Shown here: positions 1-7,997 of the stretch, in pieces
Layout: each line of letters starts with the position of its first letter
Position numbering within the stretch: the first letter of the stretch is position 1
Source of the DNA: Brumimicrobium sp965656195
Lineage (GTDB): Bacteria; Bacteroidota; Bacteroidia; Flavobacteriales_D; Crocinitomicaceae
Direction of reading: 5' to 3'
NCBI GenBank assembly: GCA_965656195.1
Contig: CBFHJL010000037.1
Location: forward strand, 1 to 26,896
DNA: 26,896 nucleotides
Program-made: the position numbers and the translations under genes
The notes under the pieces: generated by a model
What the model saw: the letters and a program-made list of their open reading frames with translations, nothing else
The model's database searches: none
What the model was told of the DNA's origin: nothing

Positions 1-185
1 TATCGCATAAGTTATTTATCACATTGATGTATAAATATCAATATGGGTTAAACAAAATATCTCAACGCTCAATTACGTTCCAAAATAATCAGCAGTATAC
101 TACACCGCAAAATACAAGTAATTACATGAATGGAACAGAACAAATGTTCCAATTAGGACTGAAGGTTAAACTCGGAAACGAATAG
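1..185 (+). CDS. C-terminal end of an outer-membrane beta-barrel protein (partial)
   Basis: An open frame with codons starting at position 3 runs from the left edge to a TAG at 183-185, giving about 60 residues. They alternate polar and hydrophobic residues and end in QLGLKVKLGNE, with an Asn/Gln/Thr-rich loop (NNQQYTTPQNTSNYMNG) before the last strand. This is how the final hairpin of a Bacteroidota outer-membrane barrel looks (TonB-dependent receptor or a smaller barrel). The start is outside the window, so the family cannot be fixed. No terminator hairpin is visible before the next gene at 252. Confidence 0.6.
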   Translation, partial: SHKLFITLMYKYQYGLNKISQRSITFQNNQQYTTPQNTSNYMNGTEQMFQLGLKVKLGNE

Positions 186-251
186 TGTTATTTGCTATTA
201 ATCTTATGTATTCCTTAAGCAAATTATTAATATTGCTTTTAAATTGTTAAG

Positions 252-542
252 ATGAGCGAACAACAACCCAATAATCCGCTTCATGGAGTAAAATTGAAAG
301 ATATTCTCGAATTCCTCGTTGAAGAATTGGGTTGGGACGAAATGGCCGATGAAGTTCCTATTCGATGTTTTGAATACGACCCATCGATTAAATCTAGTTT
401 AGTGTTTTTAAGACGAACTGCTTGGGCGAGAAACAAAGTGGAGGCGCTGTATATTAAACTGAAGAAAGGTTATTCTGACTCTGCTGATGCTAAAGGTCAT
501 AAAGGAGAGTCACACGGAAAGTATAGTGTTCGAAGAAAGTAG
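252..542 (+). CDS. VF530 family (DUF2132) small DNA-binding protein
   Basis: This 96-residue protein matches the VF530/DUF2132 family closely. It has the hallmark NPLHGVKLKDIL near the N terminus (about residues 8-19), then ELGWDEMA, IRCFEYDPSIKSSLVFLR (about 37-54) and WARNKVEALY (about 58-67). The family is named after a Vibrio fischeri protein of solved structure and is thought to bind DNA; its cellular role is not known to me. The tail after residue 70 is Lys/Gly/His-rich and probably disordered, which fits nucleic-acid contact. The ATG at 252 puts the family motif at the expected distance. The gene is convergent with the radical SAM gene, with only two bases between the two stop codons. 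Confidence 0.88.
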   Translation: MSEQQPNNPLHGVKLKDILEFLVEELGWDEMADEVPIRCFEYDPSIKSSLVFLRRTAWARNKVEALYIKLKKGYSDSADAKGHKGESHGKYSVRRK

Positions 543-544
543 AA

Positions 545-1558
545 TTACGCCCAAACCTTAGTCCCTTCAGAACAATTTTGACAAATATCAATAGATTTCC
601 GATCCGTAAAAACTTGTTTTCTGAAAGCTTGATATTGCGGATGACTCCATACCTTTTTAAAAGGAGTTTTTGTGATGTCCCCTAGAACATGTTTAGCATC
701 CTTATCAAAGCAACATGGTACTATTTTTCCGTCCCAGGTAAGAACTGTTGAAGACCACATTCTCCAGCAGTGATCTTTCAAATGATATTTAGGAACGTAT
801 TTACCTTCTTTGTTCTTTCGATAACGAGCATATTTCTCGTTACTCGGCATTAATGGATTCCCATTTTCATAGTCGTAGAGTTGAGCTGTCTTGAGTCGCA
901 CTTCATCCACCCCCATTTTCTTACCAAGCTTGAAAACATCATCTACTTCATGTTCGTTCGGTTTTACAACCAAAAATTGAAAGATAAGATGAGGTGTTTT
1001 ACTTTTTAGTTTTTTCTTGGCTTTGATCATGTGCTCAGTTCCTACCAATACTTTTTCAAGTTTACCTTGGCGCCTATACTGTTCGTAAGTGTCTTGTGTT
1101 AACCCATCAATTGAAATGATCATTCGATCCAACCCTGATTTTACAATGTCTTCCGCTTTTTTCTCGGTGATAAAGTGTGCGTTTGTTGAGGTTGCGGTAT
1201 AGATTTTTCTTTGATGTGCAGCATTAATAAGGTCTAAAAACTGAGGATGAAGAAAAGGCTCTCCTTGGAAATAGTAGTTGATATAAAAGAGCTGTTTACC
1301 TAGCTGATCTAACATTTTTTCATGCAGTTCGAGATCTAGCTTACCTGTTGGTCGTGTAAACTGCTTCAATCCGCTCGGACATTCAGGACAACCCAGGTTA
1401 CAGGCTGTTGTTGGCTCTATACTAGCGGAAAAAGGTAATGCTTTTTGGCTTATCTTTTTCGAGTGCTTGGCCAAAAAATAGGACGAACGCAATCGAATTA
1501 CATTCCAAACCCTGCTAAAAGTAAGTTTTGATAGTATGTTAATTTCATCCTTCCACAT
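545..1558 (-). CDS. Radical SAM/SPASM domain protein
   Basis: This 337-residue protein carries the radical SAM cluster motif CxxxCxxC as C53, C57 and C60 (TTACNLGCPECPSG), which binds the 4Fe-4S cluster that cleaves S-adenosylmethionine. The C-terminal part has a SPASM-like set of cysteines (C264, the C282-C283 pair, C326 and C329) that would hold one or two extra clusters. The middle follows the usual radical SAM barrel, with FQGEPFLHP and MIISIDGLTQDTYEQYR. Related proteins modify peptides or act on polysaccharide and lipid precursors; no substrate can be read from this context. No small precursor-peptide gene lies next to it. It is the last gene of a minus-strand run, 38 bases after the DUF5686 gene. 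Confidence 0.88.
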   Translation of the reverse strand: MWKDEINILSKLTFSRVWNVIRLRSSYFLAKHSKKISQKALPFSASIEPTTACNLGCPECPSGLKQFTRPTGKLDLELHEKMLDQLGKQLFYINYYFQGEPFLHPQFLDLINAAHQRKIYTATSTNAHFITEKKAEDIVKSGLDRMIISIDGLTQDTYEQYRRQGKLEKVLVGTEHMIKAKKKLKSKTPHLIFQFLVVKPNEHEVDDVFKLGKKMGVDEVRLKTAQLYDYENGNPLMPSNEKYARYRKNKEGKYVPKYHLKDHCWRMWSSTVLTWDGKIVPCCFDKDAKHVLGDITKTPFKKVWSHPQYQAFRKQVFTDRKSIDICQNCSEGTKVWA

Positions 1559-1596
1559 CCTAGGGTAAAAATAAGAGAGAAAGGCAGAACCACCAA

Positions 1597-4011
1597 TTAA
1601 AAATTAAAAGTAACCGATAGTTTATATACGAAGTTATCTTTCATTTCAGGAAATGCGTATGGCCCGAACCTATAGAAAGCACCAACACCTAACCCAGAGA
1701 AGTTAGAGACGAGCAGATTTTCAATAATCAATCCTGATTCATAATATCCTTCCTCTGGAACGTCAAAGTTATAATTGACATGTTCGTTCACGTTAGTCAT
1801 AGTTCCTATTCCTGCGGCACTATGTATGACGAATGTTGGTTGCGTGAAATCAGCAATACTCTTTATTTTGATCGGTAAAAAGCTGAATCGCATGAATAAC
1901 GCTGTTTGTTGATCACTGAAGAATTCAGCCGGGAACATGGTTTCAAAAGTATTTGCCACGGATAAACTAAATTCTTTGTGCGAAGTTCCTTGTTGTACTT
2001 GATGCAGCGTTAGGGGAACATTTCCAACAGTCATTCCTGATTTACTAGAAAGTGTTAATTTACCTAACCCTCGAATAGAAAAGTCTTGATTGATAGATAA
2101 TTGTAATCGATAATAATCGTATTGAGATTCTGCAATACCACGCCATCCTTTGGCTGCTTTAAAGTTTATTCTTGGAAACTTAGTACCTAGAGACACTCTT
2201 TGATCCCCTAATAGCATTAGTTTTTCACGGATATTCCATTTTATTTCAATACCCGTTTCGGCAACGTCAAATGATGTGGAAGTGGAAGTTGGATCGAATA
2301 GTGGTATATAAGCGTAATCATCTGTGAACCAAGTGCGCTTATAATTTCCGAACACTGAGAGTCTTAGGTTTTGCCTAACGTATCCTGAAAATGTCACTTC
2401 TGCTTTTCGTTGCCGATCAAAACGGTTGATAAAGAACTCACGGTACAATGATTGGTCGATTAAGTTAAAATTATCACCTGAACTGAATTGCGTTCCTCCC
2501 CTCTCAAATAAATCTTCACTGTAATGGAGGTTCATTTGGATCGTTCTTTTTTGATCAAAAGTAAATTTCATATCACCTCCCCATTTCCATTCTTCATCTC
2601 TGAATCCATAGGCGAAATACCCTCCAATACCAAACCATTTGCTCAATCTTCGATTCGTTTCTAAACCTCCTCCAAGGCGAAAACCTTCTTGTTGATTAAA
2701 GTCGATAATCTTTTCGACAGGGATATTAAATTTTCCGATTGGAATTTTTCCAGTTGAGATAATCTTAAATACCTCTAACATTTTATCTAAATTATTGGCT
2801 TCACCAATACTGTCTATTACTTGATATGTCTTTAATTCCTTTGCTGAATTGTTGGTTCCACGAGCAGAATTCAATAGGGCAGAATCTTCCTTAGCGTCTT
2901 CTTCAATCTCAATTTGAACAGGATTAAACATCTTTTTATTTACATCTATATCGAATTGAACATCTTTTACATAAAGATTACTTCTTCCAATTGCATCAGA
3001 ATATTTACCAATGCTGAAATTATTGAACTTAATTTCAGTACTTAGTTTATGAGGGAACCATTTTTTATTGTTCTTGAATTCATAAGACTGGATAACCTTT
3101 ATATTGAATAGATCACCTTGTTCGTATGGTGATGCGATTACCTTTTCTAGCGCCCAATTATTTGTATGAATGAATAAATAACCTTCTAGTCCTTCAAAGC
3201 TCTTCCCTTTTCGAGGTCTGTATTTTATTGTGAAAGTGGTGTCGTTATCGTCATGAATTAGTGTGTCTTCGAGAATAAACAAATACCTTCTAATGCCTCC
3301 TGGCGCTATTGGATTGATGAATTCTTGTTGATTGATTGTGAAAATATTGTCGTAAAAACTGAATGATTGGAATTGATTAACTAGCGTAGCGAAAAGCGGA
3401 TCTTTGACACCCGAAACATTGTATGATTTTACGACTTCTTTATCATAACTTGGTGGTGAAAAAGTACGTTCAGCTGCTGTTTCAGTTAAAAAGATGTACT
3501 GATTATCCAGCAGATTTAATGTTTTTATTGCACTGGTATCGGTTAATGTATCTCGATCAATTGGTTCGTTAGTTTCTCCGGTAAGATAAAACTTGGAGTA
3601 TGAATTATATCGAAAGGAGTTGTTTCGAAGTGGATCGTTTTCTTTTCGCTTATCCATCGCATTTTGTATAATTCTATGCGCAGGATTCTCTCCAGGTGTA
3701 ATGGTAACCTCGTCCATGAATTGAATGTCCGGAAGCATATAAACATCAGCGTTTTTTATTAACTCGGATCCCATTAAAGCAGTATCTATGTAATCGAAAA
3801 ATGAGAACCTATACTTACGTTCTGGATACACTTTGAATTCGGCTTTCCCATCGATATCCGTTAGTACTGGTTCGGATTGGCCGTCTCCTATTTTAACAAA
3901 CGCAATTGGCTCTTGTGTTTGAATGTCTTTAACCGTTAGTTTAACTGTCTGCTGCGATTTTGCCGCTAGACTGACAAGTACTAGGATAACTGTGAAGAGC
4001 GTTTGACGCAT
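1597..4011 (-). CDS. DUF5686 outer-membrane protein with carboxypeptidase-regulatory-like domain
   Basis: This 804-residue protein has a signal peptide (about residues 1-20, ending SLAAKSQ) and a CarboxypepD_reg-like beta-sandwich (about 22-90, with VKLTVKDIQTQEPIAFVKI and LTDIDGKAEF). The DUF5686 body begins near residue 105 with the recognisable NPAHRIIQNAMDKRKENDP. The C-terminal half is rich in amphipathic strands and the chain ends in VTFNF, as expected for a large outer-membrane barrel. The family is widespread in Bacteroidota and its function is unknown; the regulatory-like domain resembles the N-terminal plug-side domain of SusC-type proteins. The ATG overlaps the stop of the upstream isomerase gene by one base (TAATG), so the two are probably translationally coupled. 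The coupling suggests that the isomerase may help fold this barrel; that is inference. Confidence 0.85.
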   Translation of the reverse strand: MRQTLFTVILVLVSLAAKSQQTVKLTVKDIQTQEPIAFVKIGDGQSEPVLTDIDGKAEFKVYPERKYRFSFFDYIDTALMGSELIKNADVYMLPDIQFMDEVTITPGENPAHRIIQNAMDKRKENDPLRNNSFRYNSYSKFYLTGETNEPIDRDTLTDTSAIKTLNLLDNQYIFLTETAAERTFSPPSYDKEVVKSYNVSGVKDPLFATLVNQFQSFSFYDNIFTINQQEFINPIAPGGIRRYLFILEDTLIHDDNDTTFTIKYRPRKGKSFEGLEGYLFIHTNNWALEKVIASPYEQGDLFNIKVIQSYEFKNNKKWFPHKLSTEIKFNNFSIGKYSDAIGRSNLYVKDVQFDIDVNKKMFNPVQIEIEEDAKEDSALLNSARGTNNSAKELKTYQVIDSIGEANNLDKMLEVFKIISTGKIPIGKFNIPVEKIIDFNQQEGFRLGGGLETNRRLSKWFGIGGYFAYGFRDEEWKWGGDMKFTFDQKRTIQMNLHYSEDLFERGGTQFSSGDNFNLIDQSLYREFFINRFDRQRKAEVTFSGYVRQNLRLSVFGNYKRTWFTDDYAYIPLFDPTSTSTSFDVAETGIEIKWNIREKLMLLGDQRVSLGTKFPRINFKAAKGWRGIAESQYDYYRLQLSINQDFSIRGLGKLTLSSKSGMTVGNVPLTLHQVQQGTSHKEFSLSVANTFETMFPAEFFSDQQTALFMRFSFLPIKIKSIADFTQPTFVIHSAAGIGTMTNVNEHVNYNFDVPEEGYYESGLIIENLLVSNFSGLGVGAFYRFGPYAFPEMKDNFVYKLSVTFNF

Positions 4012-5105
4012 TAATTGTCCTTTTTAACCTCTAGTAATTCAATTTCGAAAATAAGATCTGAATAAGCTGGTATCTGTGGAGGTCTACCATTCTTTCCATA
4101 GGCTAAAAAGTAAGGAATATAAAGGGTGATTTTACCTCCCTCTCCAATCAAGCCAATTCCTTCATCAAAACCTTTGATCAATGACATCTCTTTATAGCCA
4201 AACTTCAATGGTTTACCGCGCTTTTTTGAAGAGTCAAACTCCTTTCCGAATAGAAATGTACCCGTGTAATGTAGAGAAACTAAATCTCCTTTTTTAGGGA
4301 TTTTATTTTCATCTCCCATATCATGAATTTTATAAACGAGTCCAGATTCAGTTTGCTTACTTTCAGGATCGGTTTCTTGCACAAGCTCAAGAAAGTATTC
4401 CATATATGCATTTTGGGACTTCGCCTTAGCTTCAACCAAACGAGCATCATCTTTAATTTTTAGCTTTTCAAGACGCAAACGTTCTTCTTCTATCTCTTTC
4501 TGTTTTGGGGCGTAAGCTTTTTTGAATTCTTTTGAAGGATTATAGAACCATTTATACTTTAGTCCTTTGCGTATAATCTTCACCTGTATCATTGTATCAC
4601 CTTGAGCGATAGCATCTACTACCTCTTGACCTTCTAACACCTTACCAAATACAGTATGTTTACCGTTCAAGTGAGGTGTTGCTACATGGGTAATAAAAAA
4701 TTGACTACCGTTTGTATTCGGTCCGGCATTTGCCATGGATAGTGAACCTATAGTATGTTTTACGCCATTATCCGCTTCATCAAAAAACTTATACCCTGGA
4801 CCTCCTGAACCTGTTCCAGTTGGATCACCACCTTGAATCATGAAGTCTGAAATGACACGATGAAATTTAATGCCATCATAGTAAGGCTCCTTGAATTTAA
4901 TAGTGTCAAAAACTTTAAGCTTACCTTCCGCCAATCCAACAAAATTGGCAACAGTCATTGGCGCTTTTTCGGGAAATAATTGGAGAAAAACCTCGCCTTT
5001 ATTGGTTTTTATAGATACATATAGTCCTTTGTCAAGGTCTCTTTTTTGAGCAAGACCGTTGAGCGCTATACTTAATAATGTGATAAAGAGTAATACGTAT
5101 TTCAT
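4011..5105 (-). CDS. Secreted dual-domain peptidyl-prolyl isomerase (cyclophilin-FKBP fusion)
   Basis: This 364-residue protein catalyses cis-trans isomerisation of Xaa-Pro bonds and probably acts in the periplasm. A signal peptide covers residues 1-19. The cyclophilin domain (about 28-180) shows FHRVISDFMIQGGDPTGTGSG (catalytic R83 in FHR) and MANAGPNTNGSQFFI. A charged helical linker (about 195-235) follows. The FKBP domain (about 265-361) shows LVSLHYTGTF, EFDSS, IKGFDEGI, IPYFLAYG and IPAYSDLIFEIELLEV. Cyclophilin-coiled coil-FKBP fusions are known in flavobacteria as dual-family immunophilins. It is the first gene of a run with DUF5686 and the radical SAM gene, and a TAnnTTTG box lies about 25 bases upstream. 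The second function, holding unfolded barrel proteins, is a guess from context. Confidence 0.92.
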   Translation of the reverse strand: MKYVLLFITLLSIALNGLAQKRDLDKGLYVSIKTNKGEVFLQLFPEKAPMTVANFVGLAEGKLKVFDTIKFKEPYYDGIKFHRVISDFMIQGGDPTGTGSGGPGYKFFDEADNGVKHTIGSLSMANAGPNTNGSQFFITHVATPHLNGKHTVFGKVLEGQEVVDAIAQGDTMIQVKIIRKGLKYKWFYNPSKEFKKAYAPKQKEIEEERLRLEKLKIKDDARLVEAKAKSQNAYMEYFLELVQETDPESKQTESGLVYKIHDMGDENKIPKKGDLVSLHYTGTFLFGKEFDSSKKRGKPLKFGYKEMSLIKGFDEGIGLIGEGGKITLYIPYFLAYGKNGRPPQIPAYSDLIFEIELLEVKKDN

Positions 5106-5128
5106 ATCATTTGATATTATTAAAGGCT

Positions 5129-5136
5129 CAAAAATA
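5129..5136 (-). promoter_or_regulatory. -7 promoter box (TATTTTTG) for the isomerase operon
   Basis: Read on the minus strand, this octamer is an exact match to the Bacteroidota -7 consensus TAnnTTTG. It lies 23 bases before the ATG of the cyclophilin-FKBP gene. No clear -33 TTG element is visible at the usual distance, so the call rests on the -7 box and its position only. Confidence 0.5.
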
Positions 5137-5186
5137 GAAAATTAGGTTGATACATGAGTCTGACATCAGCATTGATTTCAGTAAAT

Positions 5187-5222
5187 AATAAAAGGAAGAC
5201 GCCAAACAGCATCTTCCTTTTA
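5187..5222 (-). terminator. Rho-independent terminator of the two-domain lipoprotein gene
   Basis: The arms AAAAGGAAGA (5190-5199) and TCTTCCTTTT (5212-5221) are perfectly complementary over 10 bases. On the minus-strand RNA three more inner pairs (UGC with GCG, one a wobble) can form, leaving a six-base loop. The 3' arm runs into UUUUAUUAUUU on the minus strand. It lies about 25 bases after the stop of the lipoprotein gene at 5247 and before the isomerase promoter, so it separates the two units. Confidence 0.85.
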
Positions 5223-5246
5223 TCGTTCTATACTACTACTTTCTTT

Positions 5247-6251
5247 TTAATTTGCGAATACACCTAAAACAACATAAGTCGTTGGGTCTGTCGTGTCAAT
5301 GGCTTGAAGTGGGTCGTGCACTACAAAGAATGCTCCATAGTTGGATGTAAGATCAGCATATGTCATAGTACTGATCTGACTGTTATAAGCAGTCATTCCA
5401 TTTCCTTCAATCATAACTGCTAGAACATCAGCATTTGGTGTTTCGTCATACGGCGTACCGTTTGGTGTGTTCATTGGATCTGCTTGATCATGTGCATGAA
5501 CCATATATGTTTCACCATTCATGGAGTTCATCAAAGAAACGGATACTCTACTTGTTCCATTCGCTAATTCTTGAATGTTCAGCATCGCACTAAGATTCCC
5601 ATCATGAGTTCCACTGTATGCATAAGCTGGATCTATTTGACCAGTATTGAAGTCATAGTTGAATGACATAGAGGAGAGGTTTGAAGCTGTTTGAGCTCGA
5701 GCAAAACTTCCAACAATCAGGTAAGTAGAAACATCCGCAGTATTAATTCCTTGCAATGGATCGTGAACGACAAAGAAGCCTTCATAATCATTGACAATAC
5801 TCGAATATGACATGCTTACTGTTTGTGTCACAGTTACATCTCCTCCATTCCCATTTGCCATCTGTACAAATACATCGGCATTAGGAGTTTCGTCATATGG
5901 AGTGCCATTAGGAGTGTTAGCAGGATCAGCGGCATCATGAGCATGTATCATGTATGTTTCTCCATCAACAGTATTTGTGAGCGTTACTGAAATCTCAGTT
6001 TCATTAGCTCCTGTTTCCTCCACTGTCATAGTAGCCATTACATTGTCCATATGCATTCCATCATAAGGAGCAGATGAAACGACTTGTCCATTATTGAATT
6101 CATATTCATAGGAAGAGCTCATCATTTCAGGATTTGGTTCTGGAGTTGGCTCAGGTTCATTTTCTTCTTTTTTACATGATCCTAAAATAAGTCCTGTAGA
6201 AATTACCATTATTGATAAGGCATAAACTGGTTTGAAAAATTGTCTTTTCAT
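5247..6251 (-). CDS. Lipoprotein with two tandem His-containing domains, SOD/CHRD-like
   Basis: This 334-residue protein has a lipoprotein signal ending LILGSC (lipidated C26) and an acidic, Pro-rich tether (residues 29-44). Two repeats follow, 47-185 and 196-334. Each is 139 residues long, they align without gaps, and they are about half identical by hand count. The most conserved parts are GETYM-I/V-HAHD (H103 and H105; H252 and H254), ADP-NTPNGTPYDETPNAD and FFVVHDPLQ (H163; H312), plus an early His (H67; H216). The HxH and later VVHD spacing recalls the copper-site histidines of Cu/Zn superoxide dismutase and the CHRD domain, but the SOD bridging and zinc ligands are not evident. A metal-binding cell-surface role is inference. 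The gene has its own terminator and is flanked by divergent and co-directional units, so it is probably monocistronic. Confidence 0.7.
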   Translation of the reverse strand: MKRQFFKPVYALSIMVISTGLILGSCKKEENEPEPTPEPNPEMMSSSYEYEFNNGQVVSSAPYDGMHMDNVMATMTVEETGANETEISVTLTNTVDGETYMIHAHDAADPANTPNGTPYDETPNADVFVQMANGNGGDVTVTQTVSMSYSSIVNDYEGFFVVHDPLQGINTADVSTYLIVGSFARAQTASNLSSMSFNYDFNTGQIDPAYAYSGTHDGNLSAMLNIQELANGTSRVSVSLMNSMNGETYMVHAHDQADPMNTPNGTPYDETPNADVLAVMIEGNGMTAYNSQISTMTYADLTSNYGAFFVVHDPLQAIDTTDPTTYVVLGVFAN

Positions 6252-6340
6252 GATATTTGTATTTTTTGTTCGTCCTACCTACGCATGAGATTCATATTTG
6301 GATTTCTGCAGCGAAAAAACTTTTACTTTATATTTAATAT

Positions 6341-6348
6341 TAGTTTTG
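6341..6348 (+). promoter_or_regulatory. -7 promoter box (TAGTTTTG) four bases before the GNAT-like start codon
   Basis: This is an exact match to TAnnTTTG and ends only four bases before the ATG at 6353. Transcripts in this phylum normally start a few bases after the box, which would place the 5' end at or next to the start codon. No clear -33 TTG is seen. Confidence 0.5.
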
Positions 6349-6352
6349 TGAT

Positions 6353-6928
6353 ATGGACCAATCGACTGAAGAACAAAGAGCTACAGCTGTTCAGATAATT
6401 GCAGAAACTTTTTATTTAAATCCTAGCGTTAACATCGTAATTGGTGAAGGAGGAAACAGAAAAAATAAAATTAGTCGTTTGGCGGATTATGCTTTCACAA
6501 AGGGTCTAAATAAAAAGGGGGCTTTTATTTCGTCAAATGAAAAGGGAGCTGCACTTTGTTTTCGTTCTGATGTAGGACGGTCATCATGGAAAGAGTTCTA
6601 CTACGAGTTACGTTTTGCGTTTAGTATTCCTGTAAAAAAAGTGTTTCAAACCTTAAAAAGAGAATCATATATTAAGAAGAATCGTTATCAAGATACCCAT
6701 TTGTATTTTTGGTTTTTAGGCGTGTATCGTGATGGTGATGGAGCTGTATATGAGATAAAGGATTACATTTTTGATTGGTCTGATCGGGAACAGCTGCCTA
6801 TTCTACTCGAGACTTCAGTACCTAGAAATAGAGATATTTATATTCGATATGGTTTTGAGGTTTATCATACATGGGATGATTCTGGAGGGGGCGCTCCACT
6901 ATGGTTTATGATCAGAAAGCCCGTATAA
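6353..6928 (+). CDS. GNAT-like N-acetyltransferase family protein
   Basis: This 191-residue protein has the layout of a GNAT fold. The N-terminal helices are followed by a central strand, HLYFWFLGV (about residues 116-125), where acetyl-CoA is normally held, and a C-terminal motif NRDIYIRYGFEVYHTW (about 159-174) with the common 'Y-x-R-x-GF' pattern. The usual R/QxxGxG/A loop is degenerate here (RDGDGAV), so activity or cofactor binding may be altered. The substrate is unknown. It stands alone on the plus strand, divergent from the two-domain lipoprotein. A TAnnTTTG box sits directly before the ATG, so the mRNA may have almost no leader. Confidence 0.68.
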   Translation: MDQSTEEQRATAVQIIAETFYLNPSVNIVIGEGGNRKNKISRLADYAFTKGLNKKGAFISSNEKGAALCFRSDVGRSSWKEFYYELRFAFSIPVKKVFQTLKRESYIKKNRYQDTHLYFWFLGVYRDGDGAVYEIKDYIFDWSDREQLPILLETSVPRNRDIYIRYGFEVYHTWDDSGGGAPLWFMIRKPV

Positions 6929-7028
6929 ACTTCTTTATCAATAGTTATCTGTTTAAAAATATTCCCTTCTGACTTCAAAGTAGCGATCTCTTTAGCGAAT
7001 TTTGCTTTAATCCAAAAAAAGCAATGCT

Positions 7029-7991
7029 ATGCGTTTAATCATTCTTGCGAGTACAATATTATTTACTGTTGTATCATGTGTTCCTGCAAAGAAATACAAT
7101 GACCTCTTGGCTAAAGAAAAGTCATGCAGTGAAGAGTTGAAAAAGTATAAAACCTCGGCTCTTGATAATGAAGCAAAAGTTAAAACGTTGGAGGCACAAC
7201 ATGATTTGATGTTAAAAGATATTGATGCATTAAAAGCGGATACTTCTGAGTTAGGTCAAATGTATAGATCCAAAGAGGCAGAATGCGAAAAAGCTATGAC
7301 GCTAAGTAAAAGTATTGAAAAGCAATTGGAGGAAATCAAGAGTAAAGATGCACGAGAGTTAGGTAGAATGAGGTCTGATTTAGAAGCTAAAATAATTGAA
7401 ACACAGCGGAAAGAAGATGCCCTTTTATCCCTTGAAAAAGAGCTAAAAAACAAACAAAGATTATTGATAGCTAGGGAACAACGTGTTGCTGAACTTGAAG
7501 AAATGATCAGTAGAAAGGATGAGGCAGTCAAAGCTTTAAAGGATAAGATTTCACAAGCCTTAAGAGGTTTTGAAAATAAAGGATTGACTGTACAAGAGAG
7601 AGATGGAAAAATCTATGTAAGTCTTGAAGCTAAACTATTATTCGCTTCTGGAAGTACGACTGTTGAGCCTGAAGGGCGTAAGGCAGTTGTGCAGTTGGCA
7701 GAAGCTGTCCAAGGAGATGACGAACTTGAGATCATCGTTGAAGGGCATACGGATAGCGATCCATTAAGCAGCAGAGCACACCCAAAGGATAACTGGGAAC
7801 TTTCTGTACTTAGAGCGACTTCAGTCGTAAATATAATGATTGATAACACGGATATAAATCCTGCTATTCTATCTGCTTCAGGTCGTTCAAAGTTCCATCC
7901 CGTTGATGAGTTCGACAAGGCAAAGAACCGACGTATTGAAGTAGTCATTGCTCCAAACCTTGATGAGCTATTCCAAATGATTTCAGAGTAA
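7029..7991 (+). CDS. OmpA-family lipoprotein with long coiled coil
   Basis: This 320-residue protein has a lipoprotein signal ending FTVVSC (lipidated C17). A long Lys/Glu-rich coiled coil (about residues 22-178) follows, then an OmpA/MotB-type peptidoglycan-binding domain (about 190-312). The binding motif is visible as EGHTDSDP (D242) and NWELSVLRA (R262), the two residues that hold the diaminopimelate carboxylate in this family, and then NRRIEVVIAP. It probably ties the outer membrane to the cell wall across a coiled-coil spacer. The coiled coil is longer than in Pal. Its stop lies six bases from the stop of the convergent exporter gene, with no terminator hairpin between them. The ATG at 7029 gives a perfect signal peptide. 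Confidence 0.88.
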   Translation: MRLIILASTILFTVVSCVPAKKYNDLLAKEKSCSEELKKYKTSALDNEAKVKTLEAQHDLMLKDIDALKADTSELGQMYRSKEAECEKAMTLSKSIEKQLEEIKSKDARELGRMRSDLEAKIIETQRKEDALLSLEKELKNKQRLLIAREQRVAELEEMISRKDEAVKALKDKISQALRGFENKGLTVQERDGKIYVSLEAKLLFASGSTTVEPEGRKAVVQLAEAVQGDDELEIIVEGHTDSDPLSSRAHPKDNWELSVLRATSVVNIMIDNTDINPAILSASGRSKFHPVDEFDKAKNRRIEVVIAPNLDELFQMISE

Positions 7992-7997
7992 TTGAAC

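Noticed and set aside
7613..7948. A 111-codon frame on the minus strand
   Set aside because: It is antisense to the OmpA domain, which shows conserved binding residues. The composition is Ser-rich without motifs.
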